Shown: piece by piece, positions 53,789-62,055 of the stretch | Layout of the letters: every line of letters begins with the position of its first letter | Position numbering within the stretch: position 1 is the first letter of the stretch | Source of the DNA: Rhodococcus triatomae | GTDB lineage: Bacteria; Actinomycetota; Actinomycetes; Mycobacteriales; Mycobacteriaceae | Direction of reading: 5' to 3' | DNA length: 64,000 nt | Assembly: GCF_014217785.1 (NCBI RefSeq) | Contig: NZ_CP048814.1 | Span: 1,984,001-2,048,000 of the forward strand | The notes under the pieces: generated by a model | What the model was told of the DNA's origin: nothing | What the model saw: only the letters and a program-made list of their open reading frames with translations | The model's database searches: none | Translations under genes and position numbers: made by a program

Positions 53789-54694
53789 ATGAGCCGGTGG
53801 AGCGAGATCAGGAGTTGGCGGTCGGGCGCGAAGAAGAGGAGGCGCCTGCGGGACCTCGAGGGGGCGCTCGTGGTCGTCACCGGCGCGGGGAGCGGTATCG
53901 GGCGCGAGACGGCGCTCGCGTTCGCGGCCGAGGGCGCGATCGTCGTCGCGGCCGACCGGGACCTCGAGACCGCCCAGCAGACCGTCGCTCTCGTCGACGA
54001 GCACGCCGCGAACCGGGGAGCGACGGCCGTGTTCGGTGGCGGCGCGTACGCCTACGCGGTCGACGTGGCGGACGAGGACCGGGTGCAGCGGCTGGCGTCG
54101 GTGGTCCGCGCCGAGCACGGCGTGCCCGATGTCGTGGTCAACAATGCGGGGATCGGCTATTCCGGAACCTTCACCGCGACACCGCAGGACGCCTTCGAGA
54201 AGGTCATGGACGTCAACTTCTGGGGTGTCGTCTACGGCTGCCGCGCATTCGCGCCCATGATGATCGAACGCGGCACCGGGGGGCAGATCGTCAACCTGTC
54301 GTCGGCCGCCGCCTTCACGCCGCAGAAGATGCTCACCGCGTACGCGACCAGCAAGGCAGCCGTGTACATGTTCTCGGATTGCCTTCGGGGAGAACTCGTT
54401 CCACACGGGATCGGCGTCTCCACGATCTGTCCGGGCATCGTGCACACCAACATCGTCAAGACCACCGGGTTCGCCGGGGTGTCCGCCGAGAAGGAGGCGG
54501 AGCTGCAGAAGAAGACCGATCGCTTCTACGACAAGCGCAACTACACCCCCGACCGGGTGGCGGCGCAGATCGTCAAGGCGGTCAAGTCCGGCAAGTCGGT
54601 CCTGCCGGTCACTCCGGAAGCGCGGTTCGGGTACGTGTGGAACCGGATCGCCCCGGGCGGTAGCCGCGTGGCCGCGAGGTTCGGACTGGAGTAG
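53789..54694 (+). CDS. Short-chain dehydrogenase/reductase
   Basis: 301 residues. A basic ~25-residue N-tail, then NAD(P)-binding ALVVVTGAGSGIGRETALAFA, VVVNNAGIGYSGTF, catalytic NLSSAAAFTPQKMLTAYATSK and STICPGIVHTNIVKTT. The length and C-terminal VLPVTPEARFGYVWNRIAPG resemble the SDR half of mycobacterial EphD-like proteins; probably acts on lipid or steroid-type hydroxyls. Convergent with the thioesterase (2-bp gap). Confidence 0.87.
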   Translation: MSRWSEIRSWRSGAKKRRRLRDLEGALVVVTGAGSGIGRETALAFAAEGAIVVAADRDLETAQQTVALVDEHAANRGATAVFGGGAYAYAVDVADEDRVQRLASVVRAEHGVPDVVVNNAGIGYSGTFTATPQDAFEKVMDVNFWGVVYGCRAFAPMMIERGTGGQIVNLSSAAAFTPQKMLTAYATSKAAVYMFSDCLRGELVPHGIGVSTICPGIVHTNIVKTTGFAGVSAEKEAELQKKTDRFYDKRNYTPDRVAAQIVKAVKSGKSVLPVTPEARFGYVWNRIAPGGSRVAARFGLE

Positions 54695-54696
54695 CC

Positions 54697-55113
54697 CTAC
54701 CGCGTCCAGGTCTCCAGGTACGCCTTCTCCTCCGCGGTGAGCCGGCGCAGGCGCTGGGCCTCGACGTCGGCGACGGCCATCTGCGTGGTCGCGGTGACCG
54801 CGGGCGGATCGGTCGGCGCGGCCTTGCCGGAGCGCACCTCGTAGGCGATGGTGAAGTCGACGGCGCGGTGCTTGGCAATCCACATCGTCACTCGCAGCGG
54901 GCTGTCCGCGTGCCGCAACTGCCCGCGGTACCTCACATGGATGTCCGCGATGAATGCGCTCTTGATCAACGAGGCGTTCTCCTCGCCACCCGCCTCGAGC
55001 AGCCACTCGATCCGGGCTTCCTCGAGGAGGGTCACCATGCGTGCGTGGTTGATGTGGTGGAACGCGTCCATGTCCGACCAGCGCACCGACACCGTCGCTT
55101 CGTATCCGATCAC
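54697..55113 (-). CDS. Acyl-CoA thioesterase, hotdog fold (4HBT type)
   Basis: 138 residues: VRWSDMDAFHHINHARMVTLLEEAR carries the catalytic Asp of 4-hydroxybenzoyl-CoA thioesterases, followed by IHVRYRGQLRHADSPLRV and ATTQMAVADVEAQRLRRL. Hydrolyses acyl-CoA esters; substrate chain unknown. Its stop lies 2 bp from the SDR stop. Confidence 0.9.
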   Translation of the reverse strand: MIGYEATVSVRWSDMDAFHHINHARMVTLLEEARIEWLLEAGGEENASLIKSAFIADIHVRYRGQLRHADSPLRVTMWIAKHRAVDFTIAYEVRSGKAAPTDPPAVTATTQMAVADVEAQRLRRLTAEEKAYLETWTR

Positions 55114-55261
55114 CGGACGATCCTGACCGGTGCGGTCCCGAGGTGCAACATCGTCGCCGCATCGTGCGGGCGCGTACCCATCCGGGCAACGGTCGGCACC
55201 GAATCGTCAGTGAGACCCCGGCACACCGGGCCGAGGTCCGTGACGCGGGGAGGACTGCACC

Positions 55262-56863
55262 GTGGATGTCGACTCCGCCACTGACGACGACACCGGAACC
55301 ACGCCGGGCCGACCTCGTCGACGGCTGGTGGCCCGTGCGCTGAGCGGAGTGGTCGCGGCTGCCACCGTCCTGGGTGTCGGGGAACTGGTCGCGGTCGCCG
55401 TGGCTCCGGCGGCCTCGCCGTTCTACGCGGTCGGATCGACCACCGTCGATCGCAGTCCCGCCTGGGCACGCGAGTTCGCGATCGACACGTTCGGGACCAA
55501 CGACAAGCCGGCCCTGTTCATCGGGATGACGCTGCTCATCGTGGTCGCCTCGATCGCGGCCGGTCTGCTCGAGCGCCGCCGACGCCCCGTGGGCAGTCTC
55601 GTCCTCGCGGGTCTCGGCGCGGTGGGCGTCTACGCGGCCCTGAGTCGCCCCACCGCCACCTGGACCTACGCCGTCCCGACGATCGTGGGCGTCGTTGCGG
55701 GAATCGTCCTCCTGCGACTGCTGATACACACCCTCGACGCCGAACCCACCAGCGAGGAACATTCGCGGCCCGCACCGGGAGGGAAGGTGCGCCGGTTGCC
55801 GCGCCGGCAGTTCATCCTGTTGCTCGGCGCCGGCGCGACGGTGGCCGCGGCGGCGGGAGTCGCGGGTCGTGAACTCGGACGACGGATCGCCTCGGTCGCG
55901 GAGAACCGGCGGCTGTTCCTCATCCCGCGGGTGGCGGCTCCGGCACCGCCGATCCCGGTCGGCACCGATCTGGCGCCGGTCGGAGCCACCCCGTTCGTGA
56001 CCCCCAACGCCGAGTTCTACCGGATCGACACGGCGCTCCAGGTCCCGCAACTCACCACCGACGAATGGCAGCTGCGGATCCACGGCCTGGTGGACCGGCC
56101 GATCACCCTCGACTGGGACGATCTCACCGCCCGCACGCCGGTCGAACGGATCATCACCCTCACCTGTGTGTCCAACGAGATCGGTGGACCACTCGCGGGA
56201 AACGCCCGCTGGATCGGCTACCCCATCCAGGACCTGCTCGACGAGGTCGGGGTGCATGCCGACGCCGACATGCTGCTGTCGAAGAGCGTCGACGGATTCA
56301 CCATCGGCACCCCCGTGGCAGCGCTACGGGACGGCCGGGACGCGATCCTCGCGGTGGCCATGAACGGCGAACCTCTGCCCCTCGAACACGGGTACCCGGT
56401 GCGGCAGGTGGTACCCGGCCTGTACGGATACGTGTCGGCGACGAAGTGGGTCGTCGACTGGGAGCTCACCCGATTCGACCGCGCCGAGGCCTACTGGACC
56501 AAGCGCGGCTGGGGCGTGCGGGCGCCGATCAAGACGGCCTCCCGGATCGACGTCCCCGCGGCGTTCGCGCCCGTGACGGCCGGCCCGGTGACGGTCGCCG
56601 GGACCGCGTGGGCGCAGCAGCGTGGCGTCGAGGCGGTGGAGGTGCGGGTCGACGGCGGACCGTGGCAACAGGCGACACTGGCCCCGGAGTACTCGATCGA
56701 CACCTGGCGTCAGTGGACGTGGGAGTGGGACGCGACACCGGGCCTGCACCGGCTGGAGGTGCGCGCCACCGACGGGACCGGGGACACCCAGCCCGAGGAT
56801 CGGGTACCGCCGATCCCGGACGGGGCCACGGGCTGGCATTCGAGCTCCGTCACGGTCCGCTGA
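55262..56863 (+). CDS. Membrane-anchored molybdopterin oxidoreductase (sulfite oxidase family)
   Basis: 533 residues. About four membrane helices in the first ~165 residues, a twin-Arg-like RRLPRRQFILLLGAGATVAAAAG segment around 180-205, then the SUOX domain: TPNAEFYRIDT, WQLRIHGLVDRPITLDWDDL, molybdenum-ligand Cys in IITLTCVSNEIGG, WIGYPIQDLL, and a C-terminal dimerisation domain (VEVRVDGGPWQQATL). Activity on sulfite or sulfoxides is possible. The electron partner is not encoded nearby. Start GTG 55262 follows GGGAGGAC. Confidence 0.88.
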   Translation: MDVDSATDDDTGTTPGRPRRRLVARALSGVVAAATVLGVGELVAVAVAPAASPFYAVGSTTVDRSPAWAREFAIDTFGTNDKPALFIGMTLLIVVASIAAGLLERRRRPVGSLVLAGLGAVGVYAALSRPTATWTYAVPTIVGVVAGIVLLRLLIHTLDAEPTSEEHSRPAPGGKVRRLPRRQFILLLGAGATVAAAAGVAGRELGRRIASVAENRRLFLIPRVAAPAPPIPVGTDLAPVGATPFVTPNAEFYRIDTALQVPQLTTDEWQLRIHGLVDRPITLDWDDLTARTPVERIITLTCVSNEIGGPLAGNARWIGYPIQDLLDEVGVHADADMLLSKSVDGFTIGTPVAALRDGRDAILAVAMNGEPLPLEHGYPVRQVVPGLYGYVSATKWVVDWELTRFDRAEAYWTKRGWGVRAPIKTASRIDVPAAFAPVTAGPVTVAGTAWAQQRGVEAVEVRVDGGPWQQATLAPEYSIDTWRQWTWEWDATPGLHRLEVRATDGTGDTQPEDRVPPIPDGATGWHSSSVTVR

Positions 56864-56876
56864 CCACACCGATCCG

Positions 56877-57779
56877 TCACGCCTTGTCGCGCAACCACCC
56901 TCGCAACCACGTGAGTGCCGTGTTCCCGGACGAATCGACGACGTACGTCGAGTAGTCCTGGTGCACCTGAGACCCGTAGAACGAACGGAGCTGTTCGACT
57001 CGCTCGCGATTGGCGTTCTCGTCGAGCTGGATCATCAGTGCAGGAAGACCACCGGCCGCCGCGAGGTCTCCCCACAGGGCCAGCGCATCGCCGCGGAATG
57101 CGCCGACGGCGGCCGCGGGACTGCCCGACGTCTGTGCCATGAATCCGGCCAGCCGGGTGACGAAGTCGTCCTTTTCGGTGGAGCAGTAGAGGTCGCCGGC
57201 GGCACAGAAGGTCACAGTGTTGTGGCCGACCCACCCGAACCCGCCGATCCGCGGGCCGGACGCGCCGTTGCCGGGCACGTGCGGTCCGATCAGGGTGTCG
57301 CTCTCGGCCCGCCGCGGATCCGAGATCAACCCGACCCCGACGAGCTTCTCCGGCGGGACCACCCCGAGACCGGTGCCGATCTCCGCGGCCAGATCCCCTG
57401 CCGCGTCGGCGCCCTGGCTGTATCCGATGAGCGCCATGTCGGTACCGGGGCACGCCGCGGCCATGTCGCCGATCATGCCGCGCGCGTGGTCGACGGCCTG
57501 CTTCTTCGATCTGCCGTACACCTCGCCCTCCCAGGGGAAGGCGGTGGCTGCGTACGTGACGTAGTCGGCGCGCACGGATTTCGGCAGGCCACCGGTCACC
57601 GCCGAGAGCATGCCGGGAACGGGCCGCGCGTCCGGCTTCGTCGACGTCTCCCAGGTGCCCGGCACCGCGACGACGTGCAGGCTCGGACAACTCGGGTCCG
57701 CCTGGACGGCCGGAGCCGCGACGAGGGGGAGCACGGTGGCGGCGACCGCTGCGGACAGCAGCGCGGCGACTCTCTTCAT
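56877..57779 (-). CDS. Secreted cutinase-family esterase
   Basis: 300 residues. Signal peptide (VAALLSAAVAATVLPLVAAPAVQA) cleaved near residue 27. Cutinase core: SCPSLHVVAVPGTWE, nucleophile in MALIGYSQGADAAGD (Ser near 120), Asp in TFCAAGDLYCS, His in GSQVHQDYSTYV, with Cys pairs likely disulfide-linked. Resembles mycobacterial cutinase-like proteins (Culp) that hydrolyse lipids or esters outside the cell. Convergent with the molybdopterin enzyme (13-bp gap). Confidence 0.92.
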   Translation of the reverse strand: MKRVAALLSAAVAATVLPLVAAPAVQADPSCPSLHVVAVPGTWETSTKPDARPVPGMLSAVTGGLPKSVRADYVTYAATAFPWEGEVYGRSKKQAVDHARGMIGDMAAACPGTDMALIGYSQGADAAGDLAAEIGTGLGVVPPEKLVGVGLISDPRRAESDTLIGPHVPGNGASGPRIGGFGWVGHNTVTFCAAGDLYCSTEKDDFVTRLAGFMAQTSGSPAAAVGAFRGDALALWGDLAAAGGLPALMIQLDENANRERVEQLRSFYGSQVHQDYSTYVVDSSGNTALTWLRGWLRDKA

Positions 57780-57931
57780 GTGTGTGGATGCTTTCAGCGA
57801 TACGTGTCCGGGATATTGCGTAACAGGCACACGGAAGTTACCAGGGAATGATCTCCCTCGCCGTGCGCTCGACGCGCTCCCCCACCCCGCTCCGTCGTCT
57901 GCCCCCACCACCCCGAGATACCCCAAACCCC

Positions 57932-57996
57932 CTCCGGCACAATGTCACACCGGTTTCGTCAGATCGAAACTATGTGACATCGTGCCGCGAGGGGGT
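57932..57996. repeat. Palindromic repeat element, copy C (left border of the T7SS cassette)
   Basis: CGGCACAATGTCACA (from 57935) pairs with TGTGACATCGTGCCG (to 57987) around an interior CCGGTTTCGTCAGATCGAAAC. An outer CCCCT...AGGGGG pairing extends the stem. The 53-bp core differs from copy D (60497-60549) at only two positions, and homology continues into the flanks. It lies downstream of the lipoprotein stop (58043, minus strand). Confidence 0.9.
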
Positions 57997-58042
57997 GGGT
58001 GCAATGTGACGGGTGTTACCGCAGGGGACGACGGGGCAGGGG

Positions 58043-58567
58043 TCAGCCCGCTACCGCATGCACGGCATCCACCAACGCCTGCGCCGCGGCGCGGACCTGC
58101 GCATCGGTGGGCGGATCGGCCCTCGGTTGCGTTCTACTCGGTTCGGTGGACGAGAGAGTCATCTTGCCGTTCCAGTCGTCGATTCTGACGACGAACTGCG
58201 GCTGATACGACTCACGATCCTCGACGGCGACGACGTCGGCTCCCACCGATACCCTCTCGGAAGCTCCCGCGATCGTCAGCGGTTGCGATGACTTCGACAC
58301 CAGCAGGGTGCCACCGAAGTCGTCGTCACCGGTGAAAGCGCACAGCACGGACGTCCCTACCCGACCGTCGTCCGAAGCGGTTCCCTCCTCGACCTTCGCG
58401 TCCGGATTGCCGACATTCCATCCGTCCTCGAGGAACTCACCGGACCGCTCACAGAACTCCGCGTCCGACAATGACGAACCCCCGGATCCCCCCGAACACG
58501 CAGCTACACCGACGGCTCCACCGAGGACGAGGACCAGCGCGACGAGCGACCGGGCATCAGTCCTCAT
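58043..58567 (-). CDS. Lipoprotein, DUF3558-like
   Basis: 174 residues. Lipoprotein signal peptide with ALVLVLGGAVGVAACSGG; the Cys of VAAC is the lipidation site. The mature domain has two further Cys (DAEFCERSG, SVLCAFTGDDDFGG) that could form a disulfide. The pattern is like DUF3558 lipoproteins often found near type VII secretion genes; similarity is moderate. Start ATG 58567 overlaps the upstream stop by 4 bp; last gene of the four-gene cassette. Confidence 0.75.
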   Translation of the reverse strand: MRTDARSLVALVLVLGGAVGVAACSGGSGGSSLSDAEFCERSGEFLEDGWNVGNPDAKVEEGTASDDGRVGTSVLCAFTGDDDFGGTLLVSKSSQPLTIAGASERVSVGADVVAVEDRESYQPQFVVRIDDWNGKMTLSSTEPSRTQPRADPPTDAQVRAAAQALVDAVHAVAG

Positions 58568-59349
58568 CCGGCGGCCGCCCAATCCCGCTTGTGAGGGGTG
58601 TCATCCTGCAACGAAGCGTCCGAGTACGTGTGGGACAGTGACTTCGGCCATTGATCGTCAGGGAAACCGAAGGGCTTGTCCGAGATGTTCTTCAGGTCGT
58701 TTGCCACAGTCATCTGATCCTTGACCACCTTGAGCAGGTCCGCGATGAGTCTCACCATCAGCGAGACTGCCGCCCCCACTGCATCCACGATGTCCGAGAC
58801 CGCGAAGGGCGCCCCGACGATCGTGGGGATTTTAGCGATTGCAGCCGCGACGGTCGAATAGTAGTCGACAATACCGGTGACGACATTGGAATAGAATTCG
58901 AAAGCCGAATCCGACAGCTTCTCGAAGCTGTCACTCACCTTCGAGCACATGGTTTCGAGGGTGTCGAGGGCCTGATCCTGATATCCCTGGACGGCGCTGT
59001 ATCGATCTTTCGCGACACCCTCCCAATACCCGTTCAGGTTCACCTCGGGCCGAGATTGATGATTGCGGGCGGACCGTACAGTGGCCGCGATGGAATTCCA
59101 TTCCGCCTTGCGTTCCACGAACGTGAACGGCGCGGCTATCCCCTCCGCAGCCTCTTTCAGCTTATCGAACAGTTCGGCCAATTTCGCTTGGGCGTCGTCG
59201 CGCGTTCCAGTCACTGCAGCCCAGGTCGTGGGGCTTACCCATTTGAGATTGTTTACCGCACTGTTCAGACGATCGGGAACGCCTTCCCAGTCCTTCTGCG
59301 CTTCTTCGAAGTCTGAAGTAGCTTTGTCCAACTGATCTTTGGATGCCAC
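58564..59349 (-). CDS. WXG100-superfamily-like protein (long), probable ESX substrate
   Basis: 261 residues, mainly helical. A WXG-type turn occurs as YWEGVAKDRYSAVQGYQDQA around residue 108, preceded and followed by long amphipathic helices. A hydrophobic stretch (VVTGIVDYYSTVAAAIAKIP and GAPFAVSDIVDAVGAAVSLMV) could insert in membrane or hold a fold. No toxin motif is recognised in the C-terminus (KNISDKPFGFPDDQWPKSL). GC is lower than in its neighbours. Sits between an EspC-like protein and a lipoprotein, so secretion by an ESX system encoded elsewhere is inferred. Confidence 0.7.
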   Translation of the reverse strand: MASKDQLDKATSDFEEAQKDWEGVPDRLNSAVNNLKWVSPTTWAAVTGTRDDAQAKLAELFDKLKEAAEGIAAPFTFVERKAEWNSIAATVRSARNHQSRPEVNLNGYWEGVAKDRYSAVQGYQDQALDTLETMCSKVSDSFEKLSDSAFEFYSNVVTGIVDYYSTVAAAIAKIPTIVGAPFAVSDIVDAVGAAVSLMVRLIADLLKVVKDQMTVANDLKNISDKPFGFPDDQWPKSLSHTYSDASLQDDTPHKRDWAAAG

Positions 59350-59370
59350 CGTTTTACCCCCAGAATTGAT

Positions 59371-59721
59371 TTACGGACCCGGAACTTCGGTTTCCATCTT
59401 CTTCAGATCGGTGTTCTCAGGATCGACCTTCTCCAGGTTGTCCACGAAGACTCCCTCTTCGGTCGCGTAGTCGTCGGCTGCCTTCTTCAACGTTCCCTCA
59501 ATCTCGCCGGCGACGACCACGCCTTCACCGAGGCGATCGTTGATGTACTGGGCAGTGCCGGTGTACTTGTCCCACGGGATCTGGAAGAGCCCGAATTGCA
59601 ACCGCGAGTATTTCGCCGATTCCACTTTTCCCCTGGCGACGGACAGCTCCGTCCCCACTGCGTTCCACCCGTTGCCGGCACCGTAGAGGCGCTCGATCGA
59701 GACTTCCAAGGATTTCGACAT
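59371..59721 (-). CDS. EspC-like type VII secretion target
   Basis: 116 residues with the helix-turn-helix layout of ESX secretion-associated EspC-like proteins: GAGNGWNAVGTELSVARGKV in helix 1, a loop with IPWDKYTGTAQYI, then EIEGTLKKAADDYATEEGVF. The segment YATEE fits the general type VII secretion signal YxxxD/E right after the last helix. Likely forms a complex with another small helical partner. Starts 3 nt after the stop of the upstream gene; 21 nt before the WXG-like gene. Confidence 0.72.
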   Translation of the reverse strand: MSKSLEVSIERLYGAGNGWNAVGTELSVARGKVESAKYSRLQFGLFQIPWDKYTGTAQYINDRLGEGVVVAGEIEGTLKKAADDYATEEGVFVDNLEKVDPENTDLKKMETEVPGP

Positions 59722-59724
59722 GGC

Positions 59725-60369
59725 TCAGACTCCGTTCAGTCGGCGTAGATGTTCGACATTGAGATCTTCCAGCTCCTGGTCACTCGTCTCGGCATACCGG
59801 CCTTCCTCGACCAGTTCCGGTCGCTGTCGACGGATGGCATCGACCGCGTACAGGAACTCGGATCGCAGAGAAATCTCCTGCGTCCCTGACACCCATTCGC
59901 TGTCGACAGCGATCGCGGATATCCCCGTCCTGTCCGCGGTAACCGAAATGACTGGGGTGTCCGCTCGACCCAACACCGATGAGCAGCCGACCGTTGTGGC
60001 CGACCCCAACAATCGACTCGAAGTTTCCCGATATTCCCCCAGGCTGTCCGTCCGCAACAGATGGGGAATGACATGCCGCCTCGGTGGAACTGCCGACGGC
60101 GGTGCCATACCCGCATCGATGTACCGTTGACCGAGCTCACCCAAAGCCTGGTGGTAGGACCCCAGCAGTAGCCCACCCACCTTCGTCGGATCGACACTTT
60201 CGATCCAGTGTGGAAGTAGCGAGATGTCCTGGGGCAGCCGATCCGCTGCCAGGTCCATCATGATCCCGCCGGTCGACGGCACCGGCGGAGCCACCCGCAC
60301 CGTGTCGTCGCGGGCGTAGTCACCGAATTCGTCATCAGGATCAGTCGGTCCGAAGTTGAACTCGGTCAC
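59725..60369 (-). CDS. Unknown protein with YbaB-like C-terminal half, first gene of T7SS cassette
   Basis: 214 residues. The C-terminal half (DTPVISVTADRTGISAIAVDSEW ... LRSEFLYAVDAIRRQRPEL, shown as two short parts) has the strand-strand-helix rhythm of YbaB/EbfC proteins, which in Nocardia and Rhodococcus occur with WXG100/EspC genes. The N-terminal half is unrecognised. It could be a chaperone or regulator of the following secreted proteins (inference). GTG 60369 is chosen because GGGAGGA stands ~6 nt upstream; the frame is open farther up but crosses the promoter. Confidence 0.6.
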   Translation of the reverse strand: MTEFNFGPTDPDDEFGDYARDDTVRVAPPVPSTGGIMMDLAADRLPQDISLLPHWIESVDPTKVGGLLLGSYHQALGELGQRYIDAGMAPPSAVPPRRHVIPHLLRTDSLGEYRETSSRLLGSATTVGCSSVLGRADTPVISVTADRTGISAIAVDSEWVSGTQEISLRSEFLYAVDAIRRQRPELVEEGRYAETSDQELEDLNVEHLRRLNGV

Positions 60370-60487
60370 TGAAGTCCTCCCCCTTGCTCGTGAGCGATTC
60401 AGGAAAGATATCACCGTCGCCGTTCGCTGGTCGTACGACCCGGCCACCGCTACCCTTCGCGCGCACCCGGCCTCGGGAACACCAAAA

Positions 60488-60557
60488 CCCCCTTGCGGCA
60501 CAATGTCACACCGGTTTCGTCAGATCGAAACTATGTGACATTGTGCCAGCAAGGGGG
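60488..60557. repeat. Palindromic repeat element, copy D (right border of the T7SS cassette)
   Basis: CCCCCTTGCGGCACAATG begins a 23-nt left arm (60488-60510) that pairs with 60534-60557 (ending AGCAAGGGGG). The interior equals that of copy C in the same orientation. The outer stem differs from copy C on both sides in a way that keeps pairing (CCCCCTTGC/GCAAGGGGG here). It lies 32 bp after the gltD stop (60589, minus strand), so it may end the gltBD transcript. Confidence 0.9.
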
Positions 60558-60588
60558 TGGTGAGTGGACGGGGTGCGACTTCCGCGAA

Positions 60589-62055
60589 CTACCGCTGAGG
60601 CGCGCTGGTGGGCACCACCGGACGCGGCAGCGCGGACGCGCCCTCGAGATACTCGTCGATCGCGGACGCGGCGGCGCGGCCCTCGGCGATGGCCCACACG
60701 ATGAGCGACTGGCCGCGGCCCATGTCGCCGGCCACGTACACGCCGTCGACGTTGGTCGCCCAGTCCTCGGTCCGGGCCACATTGCCCCGGTCGGTGAAGT
60801 CGACGCCCAGCTCGGAGAGCAGGCCCTCCTTCTGCGCGCCGGTGAAGCCCATAGCGAGGAGGACGAGGTCGGCCTCGAGCTCGAAGTCCGAGCCCTCCAC
60901 CTTCTCGAACCGCCCGTTCACCATCTCGACCTCGTGCGCCTTCAGACCGGTGACCTTGCCGTCCGCACCGACAAACTCCTCGGTGTTGACCGAGAACACG
61001 CGCTCGCCGCCCTCCTCGTGGGCGGAGGACACGCGGTACATGAGCGGGTACGTCGGCCACGGGGTCTGCTCGGCACGAGTCTCCGGCGGACGGGGCATGA
61101 TCTCGAACTGGTGCACGATCTCCGCACCCTGACGGTGCGAGGTGCCCAGGCAGTCCGCGCCGGTATCGCCGCCACCGATGATGACGACCTTCTTGCCCTT
61201 GGCATTGATCGGGGGCAGGCCGTCGGCGTCCACGATGTCGTCGCCGAGCTGAACCCGGTTCGCCAGCGGCAGGAACTCCATCGCCTGATGGATGCCGTCG
61301 AGCTCGCGGCCCGGGATCGGCAGATCGCGGGCCACCGTCGCTCCGCCGGACAGCAGCACGGCGTCGAACTGCTCGCGCAGTTCGGCGGCGGTGATGTCGA
61401 CGCCGACGTCCACGCCGGTCCGGAAGGTGGTGCCCTCCGCTTCCATCTGCGCCAGACGACGGTCGATGTGGCGCTTCTCCATCTTGAACTCGGGAATGCC
61501 GTAGCGCAGCAGGCCGCCGATGCGGTCCGCACGTTCGAACACCGTCACCGAGTGCCCGGCCCGCGTGAGCTGCTGTGCCGCAGCGAGACCCGCCGGCCCG
61601 GAACCGACGACGGCGACCTTCTTGCCGGTCGGGTGGGTGGCATGCACCGGGGTGACCCAGCCCTCGTCGAAGGCGTGGTCGATGATCTCGACCTCGACCT
61701 GCTTGATGGTGACCGGATCCTGGTTGATCCCCAGAACACACGACGCCTCACAGGGTGCGGGGCACAGCCGACCGGTGAACTCCGGGAAGTTGTTCGTCGC
61801 GTGCAGCCGGTCGATGGCGTCGCGCCACCGATCCTTGTAGATCAGGTCGTTCCACTCGGGAATCAGGTTCCCGAGGGGACATCCCTGGTGGCAGAACGGG
61901 ATACCACAGTCCATGCACCGGCTCGCCTGGGTACGGAGAGTGTCCTGAGGGAAGTCCTCGTAGACCTCTTTCCAGTCGAGCAGACGCAGCGGGACGGGCC
62001 GGCGAACCGGCAACTCCCGCGAACCGTGCTTGAGGAAGCCGCTTGGATCACCCAC
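60589..62055 (-). CDS. gltD: Glutamate synthase (NADPH), small subunit
   Basis: 488 residues. N-terminal iron-sulfur region with [23 protein letters not shown] and [15 protein letters not shown] fold [19 protein letters not shown] around 150, NADPH fold [18 protein letters not shown] around 290, and the C-terminal FAD motif [20 protein letters not shown]. Feeds electrons from NADPH to GltB. Start GTG 62055 ([10 protein letters not shown]) overlaps the gltB stop by 8 bp, so they are translationally coupled. An ATG at 62094 would lie deep in gltB. Confidence 0.96.
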   Translation of the reverse strand: MGDPSGFLKHGSRELPVRRPVPLRLLDWKEVYEDFPQDTLRTQASRCMDCGIPFCHQGCPLGNLIPEWNDLIYKDRWRDAIDRLHATNNFPEFTGRLCPAPCEASCVLGINQDPVTIKQVEVEIIDHAFDEGWVTPVHATHPTGKKVAVVGSGPAGLAAAQQLTRAGHSVTVFERADRIGGLLRYGIPEFKMEKRHIDRRLAQMEAEGTTFRTGVDVGVDITAAELREQFDAVLLSGGATVARDLPIPGRELDGIHQAMEFLPLANRVQLGDDIVDADGLPPINAKGKKVVIIGGGDTGADCLGTSHRQGAEIVHQFEIMPRPPETRAEQTPWPTYPLMYRVSSAHEEGGERVFSVNTEEFVGADGKVTGLKAHEVEMVNGRFEKVEGSDFELEADLVLLAMGFTGAQKEGLLSELGVDFTDRGNVARTEDWATNVDGVYVAGDMGRGQSLIVWAIAEGRAAASAIDEYLEGASALPRPVVPTSAPQR

